A stretch of 64,000 nucleotides of DNA from Kitasatospora setae KM-6054 (GTDB lineage Bacteria > Actinomycetota > Actinomycetes > Streptomycetales > Streptomycetaceae), in assembly GCF_000269985.1 (NCBI RefSeq), contig NC_016109.1, forward strand, positions 8,459,001 to 8,523,000, read 5' to 3'. This document shows positions 25,736 through 33,729 of the stretch, piece after piece. A program made the position numbers and the translations under genes. Under the pieces are notes generated by a model that was not told the DNA's origin, searched no databases, and worked only from the letters and a program-made list of their open reading frames with translations. Within the stretch, counting starts at the first letter, position 1. The number at the start of each line of letters is the position of its first letter.

Positions 25736-26875
25736 ATGACCGACGCATTGAACCGCCTCAGCGAAGAGGGCGTGGCGATCTGGCTCGACGACCTGAGCCG
25801 GGAGCGCCTGAACTCCGGCAACCTGGCCGAGCTGGTGCAGGAGAAGCACGTCGTCGGCGTCACCACCAACCCGACCATCTTCCAGAAGGCCATCGGCGGC
25901 GGCAGCGCCGCCTACGACGGCCAGCTGACCGACCTCGCGGTGCGGGGCGTCACCACCGACGAGGCGATCCGCATGATCACCACCTCGGACGTGCGCGACG
26001 CCGCCGACGTGCTGCGCCCCGTCTACGACGCCTCCAACGGCCGCGACGGCCGGGTCTCCATCGAGGTCGACCCCCGCCTCGCGCACCAGAGCGCGGCGAC
26101 CGTCGCCGAGGCCAAGCAGCTGTGGTGGCTGGTCGACCGCCCCAACGTGCTGATCAAGATCCCCGCCACCCTGGCCGGCCTGCCCGCCATCAGCGCCGTC
26201 CTGGGCCGGGGCATCAGCGTCAACGTCACGCTGATCTTCTCCCTGGAGCGCTACCGCGCCGTCATCGACGCCCACCTGAGCGGCCTGGAGGCCGCCAAGG
26301 CCGCCGGACTCGACCTGTCCCAGATCGAGTCCGTCGCCTCGTTCTTCGTCTCCCGGGTCGACACCGAGATCGACAAGCGCCTCGACGCCGCCGGCACCCC
26401 CGAGGCCAAGGAACTGCGCTCCAAGGCCGCGCTCGCCAACGCCCGCCTCGCCTACCGGGCCTACGAGGAGGTCTACGGCTCGGTCGACGGCACCAAGCCC
26501 GCCTCCGCCCGCTGGGCCGCCCTGGAGGCCGCCGGCGCCAAGCCGCAGCGCCCGCTCTGGGCCTCCACCGGCGTCAAGGACCCCAACCTCCCCGACACCC
26601 TCTACGTCACCGAGCTGGTCGCCCCCGGCACCGTCAACACCATGCCCGAGGCCACCCTGGACGCCACCGACGACCACGGCGCCGTCACCGGCGACACCAT
26701 CACCGCGCACTACGCCGACGCCGAGGCCGTCCTCGCCGCCGTCGCCGCCGCGGGCGTCGACTACGACGACGTGGTCCAGCTCCTGGAGGACGAGGGCGTC
26801 AGCAAGTTCGAGGCGTCCTGGACCGAGCTGCTGGAGACCGTCACCGCCGCGCTCGAAGCCCACCGCCAGAACTGA
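25736..26875 (+). CDS. tal: Transaldolase
   Basis: The 379-residue protein has the active-site Schiff-base lysine K141 in NVLIKIPAT, plus GVTTNPTIFQKAI and the DPRLAHQ strand. The length is typical of the actinobacterial Tal form. It moves a dihydroxyacetone unit between sugar phosphates. Its place after the ara genes fits disposal of xylulose 5-phosphate. The ATG at 25736 with AAAGGA upstream was chosen over earlier in-frame codons because conserved sequence begins there. Confidence 0.93.
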   Translation: MTDALNRLSEEGVAIWLDDLSRERLNSGNLAELVQEKHVVGVTTNPTIFQKAIGGGSAAYDGQLTDLAVRGVTTDEAIRMITTSDVRDAADVLRPVYDASNGRDGRVSIEVDPRLAHQSAATVAEAKQLWWLVDRPNVLIKIPATLAGLPAISAVLGRGISVNVTLIFSLERYRAVIDAHLSGLEAAKAAGLDLSQIESVASFFVSRVDTEIDKRLDAAGTPEAKELRSKAALANARLAYRAYEEVYGSVDGTKPASARWAALEAAGAKPQRPLWASTGVKDPNLPDTLYVTELVAPGTVNTMPEATLDATDDHGAVTGDTITAHYADAEAVLAAVAAAGVDYDDVVQLLEDEGVSKFEASWTELLETVTAALEAHRQN

Positions 26876-27000
26876 CCCCGCTCACGGAACCGACACCCCG
26901 GGCGGCTCCGGGCGGGCCGCCCCGGGCTGGCGGCTCCGGGCTGCGGTCGGCCCGTGATAACCCGGTGCGTGTCGTCGGCCGGCCCGGGATACTGGCCGCC

Positions 27001-27747
27001 ATGGATGAGGTCGAGGTCGTCGTCGCGCACTCCGAGCGTGCGACCCTGCGGGTCGGTGACGTGTTCCTGAAGGTGGACCCCGATCAGGCGCGCATCGACG
27101 CCGAGGTCGAGGCGATGGCCCTGGCGCCGGTCCCGACCCCGGAGGTCCTGTGGCGCAAGCCGCCCGTGCTCGCGCTCGCCGCGCTCCCGGGGACGACGCT
27201 CGGGAGCCTGGGCGGGCCGTCGACCGGGTCGCCGGCGGCGTGGGCCGCGGCGGGCGCCGCCATCCGGGAGCTGCACGACGCGCCGCTGCCGGCACGGCCG
27301 GGCCGGGCCGGGCGGAGCATCGTCGCGCTGACGGCGGAACTCGACCGGGAGTGCGAGCTGCTCGTGTCCGGCGGCCTCCTGCCCGCCGACCTGGTCACCC
27401 GCAACCGCCGCGTCGCGGAGGCCGCGTTCCGGCCGTGGACCCCGGCGTTCACGCACGGCGACCTGCAGATCGCCCACCTCTTCGTCGACGGCGACCGGGT
27501 CACCGGCATCATCGACTGGTCCGAGGCGGGCCGGGGCGACGCCCTGTACGACCTCGCCACCTTCACGCTCGGACACGAGGAGCACCTCGACGACCTCCTC
27601 GCCGGCTACGGCACCGACGTCGACCCGGACGTGATCCGCGCCTGGTCGTCGCTGCGGAGCCTGCTGGCCGTCCGCTGGCTCGTCGAGCACGGCTTCGACC
27701 CGTTCGCCCCGGGCTGCGAGGTCGACGTGCTGAGATCCCGGATGTGA
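27001..27747 (+). CDS. APH-family phosphotransferase
   Basis: The 248-residue protein kinase-like phosphotransferase has the catalytic loop FTHGDLQIAHLFVDG (about 151-165) and the metal-binding IIDWSEAGRGDALYDLA (about 173-189). The N-terminal lobe is short. Such enzymes may inactivate aminoglycosides or macrolides or phosphorylate a metabolite; the substrate cannot be told. It stands alone between tal and a chitin-binding protein gene. The ATG at 27001 has no clear ribosome-binding site. Confidence 0.75.
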   Translation: MDEVEVVVAHSERATLRVGDVFLKVDPDQARIDAEVEAMALAPVPTPEVLWRKPPVLALAALPGTTLGSLGGPSTGSPAAWAAAGAAIRELHDAPLPARPGRAGRSIVALTAELDRECELLVSGGLLPADLVTRNRRVAEAAFRPWTPAFTHGDLQIAHLFVDGDRVTGIIDWSEAGRGDALYDLATFTLGHEEHLDDLLAGYGTDVDPDVIRAWSSLRSLLAVRWLVEHGFDPFAPGCEVDVLRSRM

Positions 27748-27837
27748 GACCGCGCGGCCCCGCCCCGCCGCGCCGACCCGCACCGCAACTCCCCTTCCGG
27801 AAGGGGCCGCTGGGCCCCGGGGGCGCGGTGAGGACTC

Positions 27838-27868
27838 TTGACAGCCCGGTGGTCCAGACCACCAGTAT
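27838..27868 (+). promoter_or_regulatory. Promoter with DasR-type (dre) operator
   Basis: TTGACA (27838-27843) is followed by GGTGGTCCAGACCACC (27848-27863) and then CAGTAT (27863-27868). The 16-mer has 7-bp arms and contains TGGTCCAGACCA, the element found in Streptomyces chitinase promoters and matching the DasR consensus ACTGGTCTAGACCAGT. It lies between -35 and -10, where a bound repressor would block polymerase. DasR lets go when glucosamine 6-phosphate or GlcNAc 6-phosphate accumulates. Confidence 0.75.
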
Positions 27869-27929
27869 GGGTCCGGCCCAGAGTGCTTCGGGCCGCCGAA
27901 GTCCCCCACCTTCGAAGGGAGCGCGGTCC

Positions 27930-28559
27930 ATGGCCGGACCCGTTCGCGCACCACTCCGAGCCCTGCTCGCCGGAGCCGTCACCACCGCCACCGCCGTCGC
28001 CGGCGTGGCGCTCGCGGGCGCCGGCACCGTCCACGCGGCGGGTGCCCCGTCGCCCTCCCCGTCGCCCTCCGCGTCGAGCGTCCTGTCGCCGGCCATCCAG
28101 GTGCAGGTCAACCCGTCCTCGGGCACGCTGGCCCCCGGCTCGTCGGCCACCGCGAGCGTGGGCACGGCCATCATCAACAACGGCTCGTACACGTCCATCG
28201 CGCTGACGGTCAGCGGTGCTCCCGCCGGGGTCAGCGCCTCGGTCAACCCGTCGTCGGTCAGCGGGAGTTCCAGCGCCGCCCTGTCGGTGTCGACCGGGTC
28301 CGCGGTCGTCCCCGGCACCTACACGCTGACGGTCAACGGCGTGCTGACCGGCACCTCGGCCACGTCCTCCGCGACCTACACGCTCACCGTGACCGCCCCG
28401 GCGTGCCCCGCCGCCCCCTGGGTCGGCGCGCAGGTCTACACCGGGGGCGCCACCGTCTCGTGGAAGGGCCACCAGTGGAGCGCCAAGTGGTGGACGCTGG
28501 GCGAGGAGCCCGGCACCACCGGGCAGTGGGGCGTCTGGCAGGACCTCGGCAGCTGCTGA
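27930..28559 (+). CDS. Secreted chitin-binding protein (CBM5/12), no catalytic domain
   Basis: The 209-residue protein has a signal peptide (about 1-37, ending VHAAGA) and a short Pro/Ser stretch. A beta-rich domain (about 60-160, VQVNPSSGTLAPGSSATASV) follows, then a C-terminal CBM5/12 module (PWVGAQVYTGGATVSW; KWWTLGEEPG, about 166-209) whose aromatic residues bind chitin. No hydrolase or oxidase domain is present. It may help cells or enzymes adhere to chitin. The DasR-type site in its promoter fits a chitin-response role. The ATG was chosen for the signal peptide and GGGAG upstream. Confidence 0.85.
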   Translation: MAGPVRAPLRALLAGAVTTATAVAGVALAGAGTVHAAGAPSPSPSPSASSVLSPAIQVQVNPSSGTLAPGSSATASVGTAIINNGSYTSIALTVSGAPAGVSASVNPSSVSGSSSAALSVSTGSAVVPGTYTLTVNGVLTGTSATSSATYTLTVTAPACPAAPWVGAQVYTGGATVSWKGHQWSAKWWTLGEEPGTTGQWGVWQDLGSC

Positions 28560-28837
28560 TCCGCGCGTGCCGTCGAGCCGGGCCGCAGGGCCGGGGGAGC
28601 GCGGGGCCGGGGGTGCGCGGGGCGTGAAAGTTTCGGGTGCGCGGCCGGGCGGCCGGACCCCCGGTGAGGTGGGACGCGGCGTGTACGGAGCGGCCCTTCG
28701 GCCGCTGTTCGTCGGTGCCGCGACGGGTCGGGGCGGGCCGGTCCCGGCCCGACTCCGGCCGTCGGCGCGGGAGTCGGTGTCGCGCGGGGGCCTGCCGCGG
28801 GGTGGGGCGGGCCGCTAGCATCGGCCGCGGTTCGGTG

Positions 28838-28851
28838 CGGGAGCGCTCCCA
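28838..28851. promoter_or_regulatory. CebR-type operator upstream of GH6 gene
   Basis: CGGGAGCGCTCCCA differs at one base from the CebR consensus and from the box at 1296. It is 90 bases before the GH6 start and just downstream of a possible TAGCAT -10 (28816-28821). The rest of the 381-bp gap from 28560 holds a small AGCGGCC/GGCCGCT hairpin at 28689-28706, likely the terminator of the chitin-binding gene, and nothing else I can identify. Confidence 0.75.
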
Positions 28852-28940
28852 CGCTTCGGCTCCCGCATCGTCCCCGGTCAGCATGCCCCCACCCGGCTGC
28901 CGGCCGCCTCTCCCACCCGAGAGCACCCCCGGAGGACACC

Positions 28941-30404
28941 GTGCACCCCACCGACCCCCAGGCCCCCCGACGGCGCGCCGCCGCCGCGCCCGTCCGGCCG
29001 ACCCGTCGCGCCGCCGCCCTCGCCCTCGCCGCCGCGACGGCGGCCGTCGGGCTGGTGGCCGCCGCCCAGGGCGGCGCGGACGCGGCCGTGCAGGGCAGCC
29101 TCCCCGCCGACACCCAGTTCTACAAGGACCCGGCCTCGCAGGCCGTGAAGTGGACGGCCGCCAACCCAGGGGACTCCCGCGCCCGGGTGATCGGCAAGCG
29201 GATCGCCAGCCAGCCGCAGGGCATCTGGTTCGCCAACTACCGCCCCGACACGATCACTTCGGACGTCCGCACGGTCGCCTCGGCCGCCGCCCAGGCCGGC
29301 CAGGTGCCGGTGCTGGTGGCCTACATGATCCCGAACCGGGACTGCGGCGGCGCGTCCGCCGACGGCGCTCCCGACCTCGCCTCGTACGACGCCTGGGTCG
29401 GCAAGTTCGCGGCCGGGCTGGGCAGTTCGCGTTCGGTCGTGGTGCTGGAACCCGACTCGATCGCGCTCACCACCTGCCTCGGCGCCCAGCAGCAGAACGA
29501 CCGGTTCGCCTCGCTGGCCCGCGCCGTCACCACCATCCGCGCCGCCGCCCCGAACGCCAAGGTCTACCTCGACGGGGGCCACTCCACCTGGAACTCCGCC
29601 GCCGAACAGGCCAACCGGCTGCGCGGCGCGGGCGTGCTGAACGCGGACGGCTTCTTCACCAACGTCTCCAACTTCAACCCCACCGCCAACGAGGCCGGCT
29701 ACGCCCACGGCGTGCTCAACGCCCTCGGCAACCCCGGCAACCTGCACGCCGTGATCGACACCAGCCGCAACGGCAACGGCCCGGCGGGCAGCACCTGGTG
29801 CGACCCGTCCGGCCGCAAGATCGGCAACTACCCGACCGCCGCGACCAACGACAGCGGCATCGACGCCTACCTGTGGATCAAACCCCCGGGCGAGGCCGAC
29901 GGCTGCGCCGCCGCGGCCGGGACGTTCGTCCCCGACATCGCCTACCAGTTGGCGGTGAACGCGGCCGACCCGAGCACCCCGGCGCCCACCCCGACGCCGA
30001 CTCCCACTCCCACGCCGACCCCGACCCCGACGCCGTCCCCGTCGCAGTCCAGCCAGCCGCCGACCTCGCAGCCGCCGGCCGGGAACGCGTCCTGCTCGAT
30101 CGCGTACCGGGCCAACTCCTGGGCGGGCGGCTTCACCGCCGACGTCACGCTGAAGAACACCGGCAGCGCCGCGATCTCCGGCTGGAAGCTGGCCTGGACG
30201 TTCCCCGGCGACCAGAAGATCACCAGCGCCTGGAACGCCACCGTCGTGCAGAGCGGTGCCGCCGTCACCGCCACCGACCTCGGCTACAACGGCACCCTGG
30301 CGGCCGGCGCGTCCACCAACTTCGGCCTTCAGGCCACCTACGGGTCGAACAACACCGCCCCGAGCGCCTTCACGCTGAACGGAACCGCCTGCACCACCTC
30401 CTGA
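28941..30404 (+). CDS. GH6 cellulase with CBM2
   Basis: The 487-residue secreted enzyme has a Tat-like signal region (RPTRRAAALALAAATAAVG; mature near residue 50). A GH6 catalytic domain (about 55-340) shows signature 1 VAYMIPNRDC (acid Asp at D134) and signature 2 VVLEPDS (E170-D172). A Thr/Pro linker (about 345-380) and a C-terminal CBM2 cellulose-binding module (about 385-487, with Cys at both ends) follow. The catalytic domain is of endoglucanase size, without the extra long loops of cellobiohydrolases, so an endo mode is more likely. GTG with GGAGGACACC upstream is the start. A CebR-type box suggests cellobiose induction. Confidence 0.93.
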   Translation: MHPTDPQAPRRRAAAAPVRPTRRAAALALAAATAAVGLVAAAQGGADAAVQGSLPADTQFYKDPASQAVKWTAANPGDSRARVIGKRIASQPQGIWFANYRPDTITSDVRTVASAAAQAGQVPVLVAYMIPNRDCGGASADGAPDLASYDAWVGKFAAGLGSSRSVVVLEPDSIALTTCLGAQQQNDRFASLARAVTTIRAAAPNAKVYLDGGHSTWNSAAEQANRLRGAGVLNADGFFTNVSNFNPTANEAGYAHGVLNALGNPGNLHAVIDTSRNGNGPAGSTWCDPSGRKIGNYPTAATNDSGIDAYLWIKPPGEADGCAAAAGTFVPDIAYQLAVNAADPSTPAPTPTPTPTPTPTPTPTPSPSQSSQPPTSQPPAGNASCSIAYRANSWAGGFTADVTLKNTGSAAISGWKLAWTFPGDQKITSAWNATVVQSGAAVTATDLGYNGTLAAGASTNFGLQATYGSNNTAPSAFTLNGTACTTS

Positions 30405-30485
30405 GCCATCCTCCCCAGCCCCGTCGGCCACCCCCCCCACCCGTGGGCCGGCGGGGCACCCCCGTTTTTCCGACGGCCCGCGGGC

Positions 30486-30872
30486 TCACGGCCGGAGCTG
30501 GACGGCCGTCACCATCACGTAGCCGACCAGCAACCCGAACAGGCACACCGCCGTGATGTAGCGGGGCGTGAACGGCAGCCCCGCCAGCGACGGGTAGAGC
30601 AGCACGGCGCCGCCCGCCGCGAGGTCGGCGACGTACAGGCCGTCGGGCGGGACGATGCCGGTGCTGTGCGCGGCCCAGCCGGTGGCGATCAGGAAACCCG
30701 TCAGCAGGGTGAACCCGGACAGCAGCCCGGAGCCGATCGCCCCGAGCGTCGGATGCGGCTCCGGGAACGGCTCGCCCTCCGGCACCTCCGGACGCAGCCG
30801 GTGCGAGATCGCGAGCGCGCCCACCGCGAGCACCATGGCCCCGACGGCGCCCAACAACGGAGCGGGATTCAA
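30486..30872 (-). CDS. Small membrane protein, third gene of APC operon
   Basis: The 128-residue hydrophobic protein has about four transmembrane segments (LLGAVGAMVLAVGALAI; GLLSGFTLLTGFLIATGWAA; AAGGAVLLYPSLAGL; ITAVCLFGLLVGYVMVTAV). The TTG start at 30872 follows GGAGG with five-base spacing. It overlaps the upstream gene's stop (TTGA), which strongly supports this start. I do not recognise the family. Coupling to the permease operon suggests a membrane partner or accessory role. Confidence 0.65.
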   Translation of the reverse strand: MNPAPLLGAVGAMVLAVGALAISHRLRPEVPEGEPFPEPHPTLGAIGSGLLSGFTLLTGFLIATGWAAHSTGIVPPDGLYVADLAAGGAVLLYPSLAGLPFTPRYITAVCLFGLLVGYVMVTAVQLRP

Positions 30873-31498
30873 CGGCTCCTCCTGGAGAACGCGAAGTGCT
30901 GCCCGACGAGGGCCGCGAGCGCGGCCGGCAGCAGGACGGTGACGAGCAGGACGGTCGCCCAGACCGAGGGTTCGATCGGCGCGGGCCCGGCCGGGCTGTC
31001 CGGTGGCGGGGCGGCGACCAGGGTCGAGGGGGTCGGAGTCGGGGTCGGAGTCGGCGTGGGAGAGGGGGTGGGCGAGGGCGAGAGCGGCGGGGGCGAGAAG
31101 AGCGACGGTGGCGGGGGCGACGGTGGCGGGGTGGTGGCGGGGGTCAGGCGTGGTGCGGGCGGCGGTGGCACGCTCGCGGCCTTGGCGACCGGGGGTGGGG
31201 TCGGTGTCGCGGTGTGGGGTGTGGGCGTGGGGGTGGGGGACGGGGGCTGAACCGGCGTCGGGTGTGCGGGCGTCGGGCTGGGGCTGGGCGTCGGACTGGG
31301 AGGCGGGCTGGCGCTCGGTGACGGGCTGTGGCACCAGAGCCAGGGCGGGTGGTGCGGGTGCGGGAGGTGGGGGAGCGGCGGGAGACAGGGCAGCGGGGGG
31401 AACGGCGGGAGGGACGGGGTCGGGTACGCGCCCGTGGCATGGTCCACCGGCTGATCATCGGACCGTGCGCGTGGCCCGCGGTAGTCGTTCGGGGTCAA
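30869..31498 (-). CDS. Proline-rich single-pass membrane protein
   Basis: The 209-residue protein is dominated by a Pro/Ser/Thr region (about 25-155; repeated PTP and PSP units, about 40 percent Pro). One transmembrane helix (VWATVLLVTVLLPAALAALV, about 181-200) and a short basic tail (FSRRSR) follow. The N-terminal part is hydrophilic, with no signal peptide. The TTG start at 31498 overlaps the permease stop as TTGA, and its own stop overlaps the next TTG in the same way. Codon third positions are G/C-rich throughout, so it is probably real. Function is unknown; a wall-spanning stalk anchored at its C-terminus is one possibility. Confidence 0.55.
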   Translation of the reverse strand: MTPNDYRGPRARSDDQPVDHATGAYPTPSLPPFPPLPCLPPLPHLPHPHHPPWLWCHSPSPSASPPPSPTPSPSPTPAHPTPVQPPSPTPTPTPHTATPTPPPVAKAASVPPPPAPRLTPATTPPPSPPPPSLFSPPPLSPSPTPSPTPTPTPTPTPSTLVAAPPPDSPAGPAPIEPSVWATVLLVTVLLPAALAALVGQHFAFSRRSR

Positions 31499-32823
31499 AC
31501 CCCACGGGCCGGTGAAACCTCCAGCGGCGGCGCGGAACGGACGGACGGTGAGTGGTCGTCAGTTCGATCGACCGGAACGGGTGTTGGCGCGGGCGCGAGC
31601 GCGGCGGTGGCCGCCACCGCCGCGGCGGCCGCCACCGGCCAGCCGGTGCCGAGCAGCAGCGCCAGCACCGCCGGGCAGCTCACGGCGGCGGCCAGCCGGG
31701 CCGGGCCCGCCAGGACGCGGACGGCGGCGGCCGTGCAGGTCAGGTAGACGGTGAGGAACAGCGCGGTCGGCACGGCCACCAGCTGGGAGGTGGTCAGGAC
31801 GCCCGTCCCGACCAGGACGAACAGCGGGACGCCGGTCAGCGCGGTGGTGGCCACCACCGCGAGCGAGCCGCGCCGCCCGGCCGCCGCGCCGGACGGGAGC
31901 AGGGCGTCCAGCAGGGCGGCGGCGCCGGTCAGGTAGGTGTTGGTGGCGGCGAGGGTCAGCACCAGGGCCGCGCCGGCGGCCAGCAGCGGGCCCCGGGAGC
32001 CGATCGCGGCGCGCATCAGGTCGGCGAGCGGGACGGAGCCGCCCGCGCCCGGGCCGAGCACGGCGACCGTCGCGGCGGCCAGGCCCAGGCAGAGCAGCGA
32101 GGTCACGGCGAACGCGATCAGCACCACCCGGCGCAGCTGGCGGCGCGGGTCGCGCAGCCGGGTGGTCAGCGAGGCCGCGGCCTCCCAGCCGACGAACGCG
32201 AACATCAGCGGCGGCGCGGCCTGCGCGACGCCCGTCCAGCCGTGCGGCAGGAACGGCGTCCAGTGCGCGGCCCGGGCGGCCGGGGCCGATCCCAGCACCG
32301 CGAACAGCACCAGCCCCACCAGCGCGGAGACCAGCACCAGTTGGAGACCCGCGCCGGTCCGGACGCCGACCAGCCGGACCGCCAGCACCACCGCCAGCAG
32401 CACCAGCCCCGCCCGGACGGCCGTGCCGCCGTCCGCGCCGACGGCCGCCGCCGCGTAGCTCCCGCCGATCAGGCAGACCACCGGCGCGCCCGCGACCACC
32501 CCCGCCAGGAAGCACCACCCGGCGGCCCGGCCGGCCCGGGCGCCCAGCCCCGCCGCCGTGTACCCGGCGACCCCGCCGGACGAGCCCAACCGGGTGCCCA
32601 GCGCGCAGAACACCACCGCGATCAGGCCGGACAGCCCCAGCAGCGCCAGCCACGCCAACAGCGAGGCCGGGCCCGCCGCGCGCGCCGCCAACCCCGGGAG
32701 CAGCAGCAGGCTCGGGCCGAGCAGCGCGCCGATGTACAGCGCGGACGCCCCGGCGGTGGAGAGGCGGGCGGCGGGGGTGGTCGCGGGGGAGGGGGACGGG
32801 GAGGCCGTCGCGGTCTCGGTCAT
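31495..32823 (-). CDS. APC-superfamily amino acid permease
   Basis: The 442-residue membrane protein has about 12 helices. The N-terminal APC signature region is GASALYIGALLGPSLLLLPGLAA, and MFAFVGWEAAASLTTRLRDP is typical of helix 6 in APC transporters. It probably imports or exchanges an amino acid or amine. It diverges from an Lrp/AsnC gene across 280 bases with five operator-like repeats, so it is the likely regulated target. ATG at 32823. The two following genes overlap by TTGA junctions. Confidence 0.85.
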   Translation of the reverse strand: MTETATASPSPSPATTPAARLSTAGASALYIGALLGPSLLLLPGLAARAAGPASLLAWLALLGLSGLIAVVFCALGTRLGSSGGVAGYTAAGLGARAGRAAGWCFLAGVVAGAPVVCLIGGSYAAAAVGADGGTAVRAGLVLLAVVLAVRLVGVRTGAGLQLVLVSALVGLVLFAVLGSAPAARAAHWTPFLPHGWTGVAQAAPPLMFAFVGWEAAASLTTRLRDPRRQLRRVVLIAFAVTSLLCLGLAAATVAVLGPGAGGSVPLADLMRAAIGSRGPLLAAGAALVLTLAATNTYLTGAAALLDALLPSGAAAGRRGSLAVVATTALTGVPLFVLVGTGVLTTSQLVAVPTALFLTVYLTCTAAAVRVLAGPARLAAAVSCPAVLALLLGTGWPVAAAAAVAATAALAPAPTPVPVDRTDDHSPSVRSAPPLEVSPARGV

Positions 32824-32888
32824 GCCCCGATCCTGGCCCGGACCGCGCGGCACCCGCTGGCGAAAACCGCCCCGCCCCGGGCCCCGCA

Positions 32889-33038
32889 CGGCAGATCCTG
32901 CCGCCCCGACCGCCTTCGGCGGCACACCCTGCCGAGGCCCCCGGACGGGCCCCCGCCTGCGGGGGAATCTGCCGGGGGTACGCGGGCCCGCGTGGCGGAT
33001 CCTGCCGACCCGGCCGCGATCGGCGGCACGGAATGCCG
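32889..33038. promoter_or_regulatory. Five-copy CGGCA-N5-TGCCG operator array
   Basis: Repeats lie at 32889-32903, 32920-32934, 32960-32974, 32993-33007 and 33024-33038. The first, second and fifth have perfect 5-bp arms; the third and fourth are imperfect. Centres are 31, 40, 33 and 31 bp apart, near three or four helical turns, so the sites face roughly one side of the DNA. This is how an Lrp/AsnC octamer that wraps DNA could bind. The array fills most of the gap between the divergent permease and Lrp genes. Confidence 0.75.
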
Positions 33039-33103
33039 GGGACACACCGGATCCGGACCGATCCCGCCACCGCCCGCCGGCCGACGGCAGTAAGCTGCGC
33101 CGC

Positions 33104-33598
33104 ATGTCGACCCCGCAGTACGACCGCATCGACCGGGCGATCCTCGCGCACCTCCAGCGCCACGGCCGGACCCCCAACGTCGACCTCGCCGAGGCCGTCA
33201 TGCTCTCGCCCTCCTCCGCGCTGCGCCGGACCAAGGCGCTGGAGGCGGACGGCGTGATCGCCGGCTACCGGGCCGAACTCGACCGGGGGAAGACCGGGTT
33301 GGGCCTGACCGTGTTCGTCGCGCTGCGGGTCGAGCAGCACTCGCGGGAGACCTCGCGGCACATCGAGGAGTCGCTGTGCGCGATCCCCGCCGTGGTCGCC
33401 TGCCACGTGGTCTCCGGCGAGGCCGACTTCCTGGTGGAGATCGCCGTCCCCGACCTGGCCAGCTACGAGCAGGTCCTGCTGGACGAGATCCTCGCCGTCG
33501 GCCCCGTCCGCGACGCCCGCTCCACCTTCGCCATCCGCACCGTCCGCTCCCGGGGCCCCCTCCCGCTCGACCACTGGCCGCCCCGCAACGGCCGGTAG
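33104..33598 (+). CDS. Lrp/AsnC-family regulator
   Basis: The 164-residue protein has an AsnC-type HTH (YDRIDRAILAHLQRHGRTPN; LSPSSALRRTKALEADGVI, about 6-57) and a C-terminal RAM domain (about 68-150, with CHVVSGEADFLVEIAVPDL) that binds amino acids and builds the octamer. It most likely controls the divergent APC permease operon and itself through the repeat array upstream. The ATG at 33104 is the first codon of the conserved fold. Confidence 0.92.
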   Translation: MSTPQYDRIDRAILAHLQRHGRTPNVDLAEAVMLSPSSALRRTKALEADGVIAGYRAELDRGKTGLGLTVFVALRVEQHSRETSRHIEESLCAIPAVVACHVVSGEADFLVEIAVPDLASYEQVLLDEILAVGPVRDARSTFAIRTVRSRGPLPLDHWPPRNGR

Positions 33599-33612
33599 CC
33601 GGGCGGAGCATC

Positions 33613-33654
33613 GGCGCGAACGGCGGCGCGAACGGCGGCGCGAACGGCCGTTCG
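33613..33654 (+). repeat. Three 12-bp tandem repeats plus palindrome
   Basis: GGCGCGAACGGC occurs three times in tandem (33613-33648). The last copy runs into the palindrome CGAACGGCCGTTCG (33641-33654). It follows the Lrp gene stop and may act as a terminator. Confidence 0.65.
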
Positions 33655-33729
33655 TGCAGCCCCGTTTCGGCCGGTCCCGGTGGGGGAGGACGGCTGGCAC
33701 AGCGACAGCCGGGACGAGAGGGGCGGGCC

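Noticed and set aside
27001..27747. APH-family gene as an antibiotic resistance determinant
   Set aside because: Sequence shows only the family fold. Nothing places it with a known resistance group, and no producer cluster or mobile element is nearby.
28567..28818. Small plus-strand frame between the chitin-binding and GH6 genes
   Set aside because: Gly/Arg/Ala-rich with no ribosome-binding site; it overlaps the likely terminator hairpin and promoter region.
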